Source: Verrucomicrobiales bacterium (GTDB lineage: Bacteria; Verrucomicrobiota; Verrucomicrobiia; Limisphaerales; CAIMTB01). Taken from it: 64,000 nucleotides of DNA. Positions 26,000 to 35,491 of the stretch are shown piece by piece. The translations under genes and the position numbers were made by a program. The stretch lies in NCBI GenBank assembly GCA_016795425.1, contig JAEUHG010000150.1, positions 44,262 to 108,261 of the forward strand. The letters run 5' to 3'. Within the stretch, counting starts at the first letter, position 1; every line of letters starts with the position of its first letter. A model generated the notes under the pieces. The model searched no databases, was not told where the DNA came from, and saw only the letters and a program-made list of their open reading frames with translations.

Positions 26000-27882
26000 G
26001 GGGAGAGGCTCCCTTGGGTGGCACTCCGAGGCGTCGGCGAGAAGCGCCACAACTCGGTGCCCGACCCGAAATACACCGCGCCGTCGGCCACCGCGAAGCC
26101 GCAATCGACACGTTTCGGCGCCATTCCCAGAACCGTCACGTCGCCCGATGCAACATCGACTTCGTATACCGCCTTCCCAGTCAGACCGATCAACCGATCT
26201 CCCAGAAAGCCCATCGCCACCTCGACTTGCCCGCCCGGGAGCGGGTGCGTCGCGAGCAATTCCAGGGACCCCGGATGCACCACCAACAGTCGGTCGCCGG
26301 CCGTTGTGAAGACCTTATCGCCAGCCGCCACGGTGGCCGGATAACTGCGCGCCCCGGGCACCAGCGAGACAGCCTTGACGAGGCGCTTGGCCGACGGGTC
26401 GAACGCAAAGAAGCGGGCCTCCTTCTCGACCGGACGCGTTCCGCCCCCGCCCCAATTCCCGCTGCCGCCGAAGATCAATCCCCGCTTCGCGTCCCAGGAT
26501 AGCGACACAATGCTTTGGTTGGTCACCAAATGGCGGTAGTTCTCAACCGTTTTGTTCAGGGTCGGATCCCAAACTCCCAACGCGCCACCATGTTCCCCGT
26601 AAGGCGGTTCGCTGCCGATGAAAAGTCGGCCTTCCGGCCCGCGAATCATCGCGCGCGGTCGCAAGTGGCCGTCGCCGACCCCTCCGAAGGAAATGGGATT
26701 GGAATCGGGTGAGGTACCGTAGCGCCAGCCTGTCCGTGTCGGGTCGTAGAGATTCATGATCGCCCCACCGTAGTAGCAGAGGTAGAGGCGACCCTGATGT
26801 TCCATCATCGAATACACTTCCCCGCCAGGCATGGCACCGAGGTGCTCGCTCTTTTTCGTCGCCGGGTCATGGCGGAAGACCTCCAACGGCATCGCGGTGC
26901 TGCCATAGACGCAGCCGCCCGGGCCGTTCCCGACCATGAAGATGCGATCGCCGGCCCCGGCGTACTTGAAGGTGCGTTCCTGGACTTCCCCGGTCTTGGG
27001 ATTCCTGAGTGTGAAGCTGCCTCGGGCAAACGCCGTCACTTCACGCCCATCACGCAGTTTCATCGGGGCTTTGCCTGAACCGCCGTTCACGACTTCAACC
27101 TGATCGTTCTTCACGCGAACCGTCTTGCCAGCAATCTCCGCATAGACCTCGCCATCCGCGCCTTGCCAGACCCCCACCGAGGTTGCTCCCGAACGCGCGC
27201 GCAGGGTCTCCGGCAAGATCGACTTTTGGCTGCCATCGGCCGGATCGAATCGAACCAGGTCGCCCTTCTCCATGCCGATGGCCACGTAGATCTTTCCATT
27301 CTTCCCCGCGGCCAAAGAGCGCGAGTACATCTCGGTTGGATGCAGGCGCCCGAGATCCTCCATGCGATCGGTCCGCGGATCGAAGCGAACGAGTTTCGCC
27401 TGCGGATAGGTGCAGGCATACAGCCAGCCGTCGGTGCCCAAGGCGTACTGCCAGAGGTACTCCTCAGTCCGGGACGGCTTTCCCAGGACCCGAATGCCTT
27501 GATCGGGTTGGCGCGGATCGAACCGGAGGACCAACCCACCGTCCCAGGTTCCCAGATAAATCCGATCGTCGGGTCCGGCCAGGAAGGCCCAGGCACCTGG
27601 TCCTTCGGGCGCGTCGTACTGCCTGGCCTCGCCAGTCTCCGGATCGACCTGCACCAAAAACAGCTTCCCGCTGAGCTGATTGAAATTGAAATACAGCGCC
27701 TCGCCGCCGCGGCCGTTGGGCCCCACCAAACAACCCATCAATCCGCCGGCGCGCACGGGAATGCCCAAGGATTCGAATCGACCCGCTTCGGCATCCGCCC
27801 CAGGCGCGGTCAGGTTCCAGGCCGCCACACCCCATAGGCAACCGGCGAGCCATCGATACAACGCTGACCGACGGGTGAACAT
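25996..27882 (-). CDS. Exported beta-propeller protein (SMP-30/WD40-like)
   Basis: The 628-residue product starts MFTRRSALYRWLAGCLWG, a likely signal with two arginines. The rest is a propeller with repeated blades of the form G-x-D/N-x-x-x-Y-x-x-x (for example GPDDRIYLGTWDGGLVLRFD, GTDGWLYACTYPQAKLVRFD and AGKNGKIYVAIGMEKGDLVRFD). No catalytic residues are evident; such proteins may bind sugars, act as lactonases or be structural. I take the ATG at 27882; a GTG at 27948 would add 22 arginine-rich residues. It is coupled to the nitrilase gene by a 4-nt overlap. Confidence 0.8.
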   Translation of the reverse strand: MFTRRSALYRWLAGCLWGVAAWNLTAPGADAEAGRFESLGIPVRAGGLMGCLVGPNGRGGEALYFNFNQLSGKLFLVQVDPETGEARQYDAPEGPGAWAFLAGPDDRIYLGTWDGGLVLRFDPRQPDQGIRVLGKPSRTEEYLWQYALGTDGWLYACTYPQAKLVRFDPRTDRMEDLGRLHPTEMYSRSLAAGKNGKIYVAIGMEKGDLVRFDPADGSQKSILPETLRARSGATSVGVWQGADGEVYAEIAGKTVRVKNDQVEVVNGGSGKAPMKLRDGREVTAFARGSFTLRNPKTGEVQERTFKYAGAGDRIFMVGNGPGGCVYGSTAMPLEVFRHDPATKKSEHLGAMPGGEVYSMMEHQGRLYLCYYGGAIMNLYDPTRTGWRYGTSPDSNPISFGGVGDGHLRPRAMIRGPEGRLFIGSEPPYGEHGGALGVWDPTLNKTVENYRHLVTNQSIVSLSWDAKRGLIFGGSGNWGGGGTRPVEKEARFFAFDPSAKRLVKAVSLVPGARSYPATVAAGDKVFTTAGDRLLVVHPGSLELLATHPLPGGQVEVAMGFLGDRLIGLTGKAVYEVDVASGDVTVLGMAPKRVDCGFAVADGAVYFGSGTELWRFSPTPRSATQGSLSP

Positions 27883-28047
27883 GGCGCCGAGAGTGCGTGG
27901 AGGGCGAAATCCTGCCAAGCGCCGACGCGGCAACGGTCGCCGCTTCACGTTTGGGGAGCCTTTACGGCGCCATGATGGGATGGACGAACGGGCGTGCTGG
28001 TTGGCGTCCGGACCGCGGAGTTCCGAATGACGAAAGACCCGTCGGGA

Positions 28048-29127
28048 TCAGGCGACCTTGCGCAGCTTGGTCACGCGACCGACCGAGACCCATTCCACGA
28101 CGAAGATGTTGCCCTCGCGATCGAAGCAGGCGTCGTGTGGATGAATGAATCGCCCGTTCTCCCAGGTTTCGGGCTTGGTGCGCATGATGAACCCGCCCTG
28201 GCCGCCCTTGTTGAGCACCCGATCGGTCCACGCCTGGTCGAAGCCGAGATGGGTAATAACCTGGTTGTTCCGGTCGAAGAGCGTGACCCGCGCGTGCAGG
28301 TCCGGGCAAAGCAGGACGTCGCCGCGCGTGTCGAGGTGGGCGGGAAAACTCACCCCCTCGACGGTGCTCTGGTACTTGCCGTCGAGTGAGAAATACTCGA
28401 GCCGTCCATTGGCGCGATCGCAGATGCAAAGCTGCGGGTCTCGACCAGGACGCGTGTCCACCCACAAACCATGGGGGGTGGAGAAACGGCCATGCTGATC
28501 GCGACCGCCCTTTCCGCCGAAGACGGCGAGGAAGCGGCCGTCGAGACTGTAACGAAGGATGTGGCCGGTGCCGTAGCCGTCGGCGATATAGAAACTGCCA
28601 TCCGTGGGATGGAAAGCGACGTTGGTGGGAATGAACTCCTTGCGATCCTTGTAGACGCCGGATTCCCACGGAGTGCTCAGGGCCCAAACGATCTCACCCT
28701 TGAGGGTGGTCTTGGTCACGAGACCGGCCCAGGTATGGGTGAGGTAAAGGTACTCGGTGTCACCCTCACGGCGGATATCGATGCCGTGCCCGACGGTGTG
28801 GATATTAAAGGCGCTGTATTCGCTGCCAAAACTGCGCACAAAGTTCCCGGCCGGATCGAACACCACGATACAATCCTGATGCCGGAGTCCGGATGGGCCG
28901 GTGTTGTTCTTGACGTAAATGAGCCCCTCCGAATCGATCGCCACCCCGTGGGTCTCACCCCACTTCAGGTGTGCGGGGAGTTGGCCCCATCCGTGGTGGC
29001 ATTCGTACGTGTGTTCGCCGTTTCCGATGACAGCCGCCTTGGATCCCGCCTTGTCGGTGGCTCGCAGGATTGCAGGGACGGTGGCCACGGCAGCGGTGCT
29101 GGCTCGAAGAAAGGATCGACGGTTCAT
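28048..29127 (-). CDS. Tat-exported NHL-repeat protein
   Basis: The 359-residue product begins MNRRSFLRASTAAVATVPAI, a twin-arginine signal. It continues as an NHL-type six-bladed propeller: THGVAIDSEGLIYVKNN, GHGIDIRREGDTEYLYLTH, TNVAFHPTDGSFYIADGYG and PHDACFDREGNIFVVEW. NHL proteins of this length resemble peptidyl-alpha-hydroxyglycine amidating lyase, but I could not confirm the metal and catalytic residues, so no activity is assigned. It is probably the first gene of the minus-strand cluster ending at 21587, with its promoter in the 195-bp gap before the divergent pseudopilin-like gene. Confidence 0.82.
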   Translation of the reverse strand: MNRRSFLRASTAAVATVPAILRATDKAGSKAAVIGNGEHTYECHHGWGQLPAHLKWGETHGVAIDSEGLIYVKNNTGPSGLRHQDCIVVFDPAGNFVRSFGSEYSAFNIHTVGHGIDIRREGDTEYLYLTHTWAGLVTKTTLKGEIVWALSTPWESGVYKDRKEFIPTNVAFHPTDGSFYIADGYGTGHILRYSLDGRFLAVFGGKGGRDQHGRFSTPHGLWVDTRPGRDPQLCICDRANGRLEYFSLDGKYQSTVEGVSFPAHLDTRGDVLLCPDLHARVTLFDRNNQVITHLGFDQAWTDRVLNKGGQGGFIMRTKPETWENGRFIHPHDACFDREGNIFVVEWVSVGRVTKLRKVA

Positions 29128-29322
29128 GACGGCTTGGGCTGAATTGGATGGGGAGCTTGTAGGCCGGGGTGGACGGCCTGTCGAGCGATGAAACCGAAGG
29201 ACGCAGAGCCTTGCTCACCCCACGTGCGGCGTCCCGTCCGTCCAGGCCGAAAGGCCATCGAACCGCCCGGCACGATAACGTGACTTGCTTCTTCGCATTC
29301 CACGGCGTGAACTCTGTCATCC

Positions 29323-30102
29323 ATGGAAACGCGCCTCCACCCCGGGGAATTCCCAACCAAGTCGCGTCGCCGCTGGTCGACCGCGTTCACCCTGATCGAG
29401 TTGCTGGTCGTCATCGCCATCATCGCCATTCTGGCTTCGATGCTGTTGCCTGCCCTCGCCAAGGCCAAGGAATCGAGCAAGCGCGCCAAATGCCTCAATA
29501 ATCTCCGCCAGATTGGAATCGGCATGGCCATCTACGCCGATGACAACGCCGACAAACTTCTCCCGGCTCGCGGTGGTGTCGTGCAGATCTGCCTCAACCC
29601 GCTCGAGGAACGCGAGGCCAGCCGCCTCGGACTGATTGTCAGCAACGCCCAAGGTCAGATCTGGACCTGTCCCAACCGCCCCACCTTTCCCCAGTTCGAG
29701 CGGGAGTTCGACCAATGGGTTATCGGCTTTCAGTACTTCGGTGGGATCGAACAGTGGATCAATCCGGCCGGCACGTTTCCGTCCCGCAGTCCGGTGAAAA
29801 CCACCGCCTCCCAGCCCGGTTGGGTCCTGGCCGCCGATGCCACCATGAAGGTCGACAACAAATGGGGCGGCGGCCGTGACACCGCCTTCAAGGCGATGCC
29901 TCCCCACAAGAACGCCTCCAGTCCCGTGCCCGCCGGTGGCAACCAAGTCCACATGGATGGTTCGGCGCGGTGGTACAAGTTCCAGCAGATGCTGTTTCTC
30001 CATTCCTGGGACGCGGGCGGCACTCGCAATTCCTACATCTACCAGGAAGACATCGGGGACCAACTGGAGAAGCAACGAAGCAAGCTCCTCGCCAAGCCGT
30101 AA
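29323..30102 (+). CDS. Prepilin-like protein with verrucomicrobial H-X9-DG end
   Basis: The 259-residue protein carries a type IV prepilin-like N terminus: a basic leader, then AFTLIELLVVIAIIAILASM, with cleavage expected before the F. The helix continues into LLPALAKAKESSKRAKCLNN. Near the C terminus HKNASSPVPAGGNQVHMDGS resembles the H-X9-D-G motif of prepilin-type processing-associated proteins expanded in Verrucomicrobia, Planctomycetes and Lentisphaerae. These are pseudopilin-like exported proteins whose individual roles are mostly unknown. No pilin assembly genes are nearby. The ATG at 29323 is 195 nt from a divergent gene. Confidence 0.9.
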   Translation: METRLHPGEFPTKSRRRWSTAFTLIELLVVIAIIAILASMLLPALAKAKESSKRAKCLNNLRQIGIGMAIYADDNADKLLPARGGVVQICLNPLEEREASRLGLIVSNAQGQIWTCPNRPTFPQFEREFDQWVIGFQYFGGIEQWINPAGTFPSRSPVKTTASQPGWVLAADATMKVDNKWGGGRDTAFKAMPPHKNASSPVPAGGNQVHMDGSARWYKFQQMLFLHSWDAGGTRNSYIYQEDIGDQLEKQRSKLLAKP

Positions 30103-30135
30103 CAGAATCCCCCCGCAGTTCGCGCCCCGTTTTTC

Positions 30136-32175
30136 CTACTTGTTCGCCGCTTCGCGCATGCTGGCGAACAGGCTCTTCCCCTCACCGGCTGCCACCGGCT
30201 TGCGCGCGGCGGCATCCTCGCTGACCACCAACTCCGGCGGCAGCTCCCTGAGAAACGACGACGGATGCGCCGGCAACAACTGGCCGTATTTCTTTCGTCC
30301 CAGGCAATACGTGAGGGTCAAGGACCGCATCGCCCGGGTGAGTGCCACGTAAAAAAGTCGGCGTTCCTCGTCCAGGGTGCCTTCTTCCTTGGAGCGACTG
30401 TGCGGCAGCAGCCCTTCTTCCATGCCGACGATGAACACATGGGGGAACTCCAGACCTTTACAGCTGTGCATCGTGATGAGCGTGACCTCGTCCCCGGCTT
30501 TCTCCTCCCCCTCCGAACGCGACGTATCGAGCGCGAGGTCCGCCAAGGCTTCCGTCAGTCGCTGCAGCGCGGGCAGGCCCGGGCTGATGTCCGGAATGGT
30601 ATCCAGGGACGCGATCATTTCCTTGAGATTGCGCACGCGATTTTCCGCGGTCTCCACGTTGCGCTCGGAACGACGCAGGTGATCCCAGTACCCGGTCTCC
30701 GTGAGTATGCCCTCCGCCCAGGGAGCCAGCGGTTGCCCGGGGGCGGCATGTTCCAACCGCTGTCGCGCCGTCTCCAGGAAGATGACGAACTCGCGCACGC
30801 TCTCCTGCGTTCTGGCCGCGAACTGCTGTTGCACATCGGTGTGCCGCATCGCCGTGAAGACCGAGCAATGCCGGTCGTGGCTGGCGGAGATCAACCGTTC
30901 CAGGGTGGCGTCGCTGAGTCCGCGTGTCGGCACATTGGCAATCCTCAGCAGGCTCGCATCGTCGTTGGGATTGGACAGCACTTTCAGGTAGGCGAGGAAA
31001 TCGCGGATCTCCAGGCGGTCGAAAAACGATTGGCCGCCCACGATCCGATACCGGATGCCTGATCGACGCAGCGCCGCCTCCACCGGGCGGGACTGCTGGT
31101 TGGTGCGGAACAGAATGGCCTGGTCGCCCCAAGGAATGCCGCGGACCATCTTGCTCAACTGGATCTCGTCGACGACGAACTGCGCTTCGGCCTCGTCGTG
31201 CTCGCAGTTCACCAGCCGAATCTTGTCGCCATCCCCATGCCGGGACCACAACTGCTTGCCTCGGCGTCTGGGGTTGTTGCGAATCACGTGATTCGCCGCG
31301 TTCAGGATGTTGTTGGTCGACCGGTAGTTTTGTTCCAACCGGACGACCTTCACCTCGGGAAAGTACTTTTCGAATTCCAGGAGGTTGGCGATCTGAGCGC
31401 CGCGCCAGCCGTAAATACTCTGGTCATCGTCGCCAACCACGCAAAGGTTCCGATGCTGTGCGGCGAGGGCGCGCACCAACTCGAACTGGGCGCCGTTGGT
31501 GTCCTGGTACTCGTCGACCATCACGTAGCGATACCGCTGACGGCATTCGTCCAGGGCATCGGCGCGCTCCTTGAAGAGGCGCAGGGTCAGGAGAATGAGG
31601 TCATCGAAGTCGACGGCATTGGCGGCGCGCAACGCCGACTCGTAACTGCGCCGGAGATGCCGCGCCAGGGCCAGGGCCTTCGGATCCACGAGGAGCGGTT
31701 GATCGTCGGAGGCATTGCGAATCCGGCTCAAGACCGCCAGGACGTCCCCGGGTTTGACCTTTTCGTCGCCCAGGTTCATGGACGACAGCACGCGTTTGAT
31801 GACACCGAGTTGCTCGGTGTCGTCGTAGATCGTGAAGTTCGGCTTGTACCCGATCTTGTCGATGTGCCGACGCAGGATGCGCACACAAAGCGAATGAAAG
31901 GTGCACATCGTCGGGCGTTCCGGCTTCTGGCCGTCGGACGATTTGCGCCGGGGAACCAACTGGTTCACTCGTTCGAGCATTTCCCGCGCGGCCTTATTGG
32001 TGAAGGTGACCGCCAGAATGTTGCCCGGCGGAATGCCACGGGAGAGCATCCAGGCAATGCGATGGGTGATGACCCGCGTCTTGCCCGTGCCCGCGCCCGC
32101 CAGGATCAGAACCGGGCCATCGACGGTCGTCGCTGCTTCGCGTTGCTGGGGATTCAGATCCGAGACATCGAACAT
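30136..32175 (-). CDS. UvrD/PcrA-type ATP-dependent DNA helicase
   Basis: The 679-residue protein is a superfamily 1A 3'-5' helicase of the UvrD/Rep/PcrA group, acting in DNA repair and replication restart. It starts FDVSDLNPQQREA (Q motif), Walker A ILAGAGTGKTRVITHR, then TFTNKAAREM, motif II MVDEYQDTN, motif III VVGDDDQSIYGWRGA, motif IV LEQNYRSTNNIL, motif V LITMHSCKGLEFPHVFIVGM and motif VI EERRLFYVALTRAMRSL. The length matches the family. I chose ATG 32175; the open frame upstream is low-complexity. The C terminus has no clear RNAP-binding Tudor domain. Confidence 0.94.
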   Translation of the reverse strand: MFDVSDLNPQQREAATTVDGPVLILAGAGTGKTRVITHRIAWMLSRGIPPGNILAVTFTNKAAREMLERVNQLVPRRKSSDGQKPERPTMCTFHSLCVRILRRHIDKIGYKPNFTIYDDTEQLGVIKRVLSSMNLGDEKVKPGDVLAVLSRIRNASDDQPLLVDPKALALARHLRRSYESALRAANAVDFDDLILLTLRLFKERADALDECRQRYRYVMVDEYQDTNGAQFELVRALAAQHRNLCVVGDDDQSIYGWRGAQIANLLEFEKYFPEVKVVRLEQNYRSTNNILNAANHVIRNNPRRRGKQLWSRHGDGDKIRLVNCEHDEAEAQFVVDEIQLSKMVRGIPWGDQAILFRTNQQSRPVEAALRRSGIRYRIVGGQSFFDRLEIRDFLAYLKVLSNPNDDASLLRIANVPTRGLSDATLERLISASHDRHCSVFTAMRHTDVQQQFAARTQESVREFVIFLETARQRLEHAAPGQPLAPWAEGILTETGYWDHLRRSERNVETAENRVRNLKEMIASLDTIPDISPGLPALQRLTEALADLALDTSRSEGEEKAGDEVTLITMHSCKGLEFPHVFIVGMEEGLLPHSRSKEEGTLDEERRLFYVALTRAMRSLTLTYCLGRKKYGQLLPAHPSSFLRELPPELVVSEDAAARKPVAAGEGKSLFASMREAANK

Positions 32176-32246
32176 GGGGCGCGCAGTGTAGGTGCGCGAG
32201 GCGCGGGGGCAACGGGTTTCCGACGCAGCCCGCCGAATCCGACGCT

Positions 32247-33836
32247 TCAGGGTACGGCCGGTGTCGCCGCGGCACCTCCCGGATCCACCGGGAGCGCTTT
32301 CACCACGAGGAGGGTCAGATCGTCTTCCAACGGATCCGGCGCCGAGAACGCCCGCGCCTGATCGCACAACGCTCGCACAATCTCTTCCGAACTCTTGCCG
32401 GAATGAGTCCGCACCGCCTCGACGATACGGTCGAGACCGAATTCCTCGCCGGCTTCCGAATGGGCGCGGGAGCGGCGGGCTTCCTTGATGCCGTCGGTGT
32501 AGAGCACCAGGACATCCCCTGGCGTCAGCCAAATCGGCAGCGAGGCGGCGATCGGTGGTCCGATGGAAAAGCCCAGGGGCCCCCCGGTGCGACGCAGTTG
32601 GGCTTTCACCTCGCCATTGGCGCCCACCACGATGGCGGCAGGATGCCCGGCATTGGCATGCAGCACTTCCCCGGTCTTCGGGTTCAGACGCGCAAAGATC
32701 AGGGTGACGTAGTTCTTGCCCTCCACGTCTTCGGACAGCACCCGGTTGGCTCGCGCCAGAATTTCCCCGGGATCGATCCGATTGCGCGCCACCACCCGCA
32801 ACAAGGCGCGCGTCTCCACCATCAGCAGGCTGGGACCCAGCCCGTGCCCGCTGACATCGGCCACCACCAGGCCCAGGTGGCCGTCCATCATCGGCAGAAA
32901 ATCGTAATAATCACCACCGGTCGCATCCGCCGGAACCGAGGTTCCGGCGATGTCGAATCCTTGGATCACCGGCGCATGGCGGGGAAACAGTCGCTGCTGA
33001 ATCTCGCGAGCGGCCCGCATCTGCTCCTCCTTGGCCCGCAGTTCGGTCTCATTGCGCCGCTTCTCGGTGATGTCGCGGACAATGAGCACGAACCACATGC
33101 GCTCGGGCAATTCCAGACGGGTCGAGGTGGCCTCCACCAGGATCTCCGTGCCGTCCTTCCTCACCGCCGGGCCCTCGACCAGCGTCCGGTTGGTGCCGCC
33201 CGTCGCCGACTCCGACGCCACGCGCAGAGCCTTGCCCAGTCCGCCGCCGCCCGGAGGACCCAGCGTCGAGATCGCCATGCCCGTGAGGTCCGCCGACGGA
33301 TAGCCGAAGATCACTTCCGCCGCGGGATTGGCGAATCCAATGAAGCCCAACTCGCTGCACAAGAGCACGGCGTCCGGAGAGGTTTCCCAGAGACTGCGAT
33401 ACCGCAGTTCGCTCTCGCGCAACAAACCCTCCGCCTCGCGACGCTTGCGTCGAACCTCGGCTTCGCGAAGTTCCCGTTCCACCGCGGGAAGCAGGCGCGC
33501 CGGGTTGCCCTTCATCACGTAATCGTGGGCCCCCGCCTTCATCGCCGCCACGGCGACGTCTTCGCCGATGCCGCCGGAGACGATGATGAACGGAATGTCG
33601 AGATCGGCCCCCTGAAGAATGCGCAGAGCCTGCGGCGCGTTGAAGGCGGGCATGTTGTAATCCGCCAGCACCATGTCCCAAAGCTGCTCCTTCAGGGCCT
33701 TCTCCATCACTTCCGCCGTCTCCACGCGCTTCCACTGAACGTCGTACCCTCCGGCTTTCAGCGCCTGCACCATGACACGCGCATCGAACTCCGAATCCTC
33801 GAGGATCAGGGCACGCAGTGGGACACGGGCACTCAT
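32247..33836 (-). CDS. Response regulator with PAS and PP2C (SpoIIE/RsbU-type) phosphatase domains
   Basis: The 529-residue protein has three modules. A receiver domain covers about residues 6-125 (LRALILEDSEFDARV, phospho-acceptor in MVLADYNMPAF). A PAS domain follows at about 145-265 (YRSLWETSPDAVLLCSELG). A PP2C-type serine phosphatase domain runs from about 285 to 520 (DATGGDYYDFLPMMDGHLGL, VVADVSGHGLGPSL, VLYTDGIKEARR, LEDDLTLLVVK). The domain order fits a two-component output that dephosphorylates an anti-sigma-antagonist-type protein. No histidine kinase or STAS gene is adjacent. The start is the ATG at 33836; the frame upstream is arginine-rich and non-coding. Confidence 0.92.
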   Translation of the reverse strand: MSARVPLRALILEDSEFDARVMVQALKAGGYDVQWKRVETAEVMEKALKEQLWDMVLADYNMPAFNAPQALRILQGADLDIPFIIVSGGIGEDVAVAAMKAGAHDYVMKGNPARLLPAVERELREAEVRRKRREAEGLLRESELRYRSLWETSPDAVLLCSELGFIGFANPAAEVIFGYPSADLTGMAISTLGPPGGGGLGKALRVASESATGGTNRTLVEGPAVRKDGTEILVEATSTRLELPERMWFVLIVRDITEKRRNETELRAKEEQMRAAREIQQRLFPRHAPVIQGFDIAGTSVPADATGGDYYDFLPMMDGHLGLVVADVSGHGLGPSLLMVETRALLRVVARNRIDPGEILARANRVLSEDVEGKNYVTLIFARLNPKTGEVLHANAGHPAAIVVGANGEVKAQLRRTGGPLGFSIGPPIAASLPIWLTPGDVLVLYTDGIKEARRSRAHSEAGEEFGLDRIVEAVRTHSGKSSEEIVRALCDQARAFSAPDPLEDDLTLLVVKALPVDPGGAAATPAVP

Positions 33837-33975
33837 GAATCGCGGTAAGAACCTCTGCCGAACGAAAGGCTGCGGTGCGCCGGGGCGTGAGTCAAACCCG
33901 TCGCGAGGCTCCGACAGGCGCCTCCCCGGTTGACGGCGAGCCATCCCAAGCCATGCTGTGGGTCATCGATTCCTT

Positions 33976-34695
33976 ATGATGAACCGTCGATCTGCTCTCA
34001 TGGCTGTGGCCCTCGCGCCCGCGGCCGGCAACACCCTCCTCGCCGCCGCCCAACCTGCCGCCCCCGCCGCCGCGGCCCCGGCTGGCCCGTACCAACTCGC
34101 GCCGCTGCCCTACGCCGCCGACGCGCTCGAACCGTTCATCGACGCGAAAACGATGGAGATTCATCACGGGCGCCACCACGCCACTTATGTCACGTCTCTG
34201 AACAAGGCGGTCAGCGACCAACCGGACCTGGCGAAGAAATCGCCCAAGGAACTCATCGCCAATCTCGCCTCCCTGCCCGAGGGCATCCGCACCGCGGTCC
34301 GCAACCACGGCGGAGGTCACGTGAATCACTCCTTGTTTTGGTCCATCCTGAAACGCAACGGCGGCAGCACGCCGTCCGGCCCGCTCATGGAATTGTTGGT
34401 CAAGAAGTACGGGACCTTCGACGGCTTCAAAGCCGAATTCACCAAGGCGTCCATGTCGGTGTTCGGTTCCGGCTGGGCGTGGCTCAGTATCGACAAACAG
34501 GGGGAGACCGGCATCGAAACCACTCCCAACCAGGATTCGCCGTACATGGCCGGCAGGGTCCCGTTGCTGGGGCTCGATCTCTGGGAGCACGCCTATTACC
34601 TCAAGTACCAAAACAAGCGGATGGATTACGTGACGGCCTTCTTCCAGATCATCAACTGGGATGCTGTCGCTGCGCGCCTGGCCAAGCCAGAATAA
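33976..34695 (+). CDS. Superoxide dismutase (Mn/Fe family), probably exported
   Basis: The 239-residue protein carries an N-terminal MMNRRSALMAVALAPAAG, a likely twin-arginine or Sec signal, and an Ala/Pro-rich linker before the SOD fold at about residue 40. Metal ligands are H63 (in EIHHGRHH), H118 (HVNHSLFW), D201 and H205 (DLWEHAYY). GGGHVNHSLFW and GSGWAWLS fit the Mn/cambialistic group; metal choice cannot be fixed from sequence. The enzyme dismutates superoxide, here probably in the periplasm. The start could be the ATG at 33979. It is divergent from the response-regulator gene with a 139-bp gap. Confidence 0.92.
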   Translation: MMNRRSALMAVALAPAAGNTLLAAAQPAAPAAAAPAGPYQLAPLPYAADALEPFIDAKTMEIHHGRHHATYVTSLNKAVSDQPDLAKKSPKELIANLASLPEGIRTAVRNHGGGHVNHSLFWSILKRNGGSTPSGPLMELLVKKYGTFDGFKAEFTKASMSVFGSGWAWLSIDKQGETGIETTPNQDSPYMAGRVPLLGLDLWEHAYYLKYQNKRMDYVTAFFQIINWDAVAARLAKPE

Positions 34696-34779
34696 GGGCA
34701 ACTGACCCCACGCGGGGCCCTCTCATACCCCGTTTCCCCTGCTTGCCCCACCTCCCGGGGGCACGGTTATCCTGTGCGC

Positions 34780-35478
34780 ATGCGTTGTTCGTTGCGGCAG
34801 TGGATCACCACCACCTTCCTGGGGGGATCGGCCGCCCTCATCTCCGGTTGCCTCAATACCCCCGCCAAAGGCCGGGTCCAATACCGCTACCTGCAAGGCC
34901 AAAGCCGCGTCGCCTGCGTGGGCGACAGCATCACGGCGGGCGCGGGTCTGTCGGACCCTGGGTCCTCCGCTTATCCGGCCGTGCTGGGGGAGCTCCTCGG
35001 CGGCGCCTATCATGTGCGGAACTTCGGCGTGAGCGGAGCCACCATGTCCAAGGACGGAGACCTGTCGTACAGCGGGACCTTGGAGTTCCAGGAATCGCGG
35101 GAATTCCTGCCACACGTCGTGGTTGTCCTCCTCGGCACCAACGACTCCAAACCCATCAATTGGCGATACCGCAACACCTTCGAGCGCGATACCTACGCCA
35201 TGATGCGGGCCTACATGACCCTGCCCAGCGCTCCGACGGTCTACATCGGCACCCCGCCCCCGGTCTTCAAGGATCGCTGGGGCATCAATCAGCAGACCGT
35301 CGGTCAGGAAATCGTCCCGCGTCTGAAACGCATGAGTGCCCGCGAAGGCTGGCCCCTCATCGATTTTCACAAGGCGCTGCAGTCCAGCGGCGAACATTTT
35401 CCCGACGGCGTCCATCCGAATGCGGTGGGTGCCGCCCAGATCGCCAGCAGCGTCGAAGCTGCTTTTCGCGGTCGTTAA
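34780..35478 (+). CDS. SGNH/GDSL hydrolase, putative lipoprotein
   Basis: The 232-residue protein has an N-terminal signal ending in a lipobox (ISGC, lipidated C24), so it is probably membrane-anchored outside the cytoplasm. SGNH blocks are visible: nucleophile S50 in CVGDSITAGAG, glycine in NFGVSGATM, asparagine in VVLLGTNDSKP and the D-x-x-H dyad in FPDGVHPNAVGA. This family includes esterases and acyl or acetyl hydrolases acting on lipids or polysaccharides. The start is the ATG at 34780; a GTG at 34774 would add two residues. It has an 84-nt gap from the SOD gene. Confidence 0.88.
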   Translation: MRCSLRQWITTTFLGGSAALISGCLNTPAKGRVQYRYLQGQSRVACVGDSITAGAGLSDPGSSAYPAVLGELLGGAYHVRNFGVSGATMSKDGDLSYSGTLEFQESREFLPHVVVVLLGTNDSKPINWRYRNTFERDTYAMMRAYMTLPSAPTVYIGTPPPVFKDRWGINQQTVGQEIVPRLKRMSAREGWPLIDFHKALQSSGEHFPDGVHPNAVGAAQIASSVEAAFRGR

Positions 35479-35491
35479 TGCAACCGGTTGC

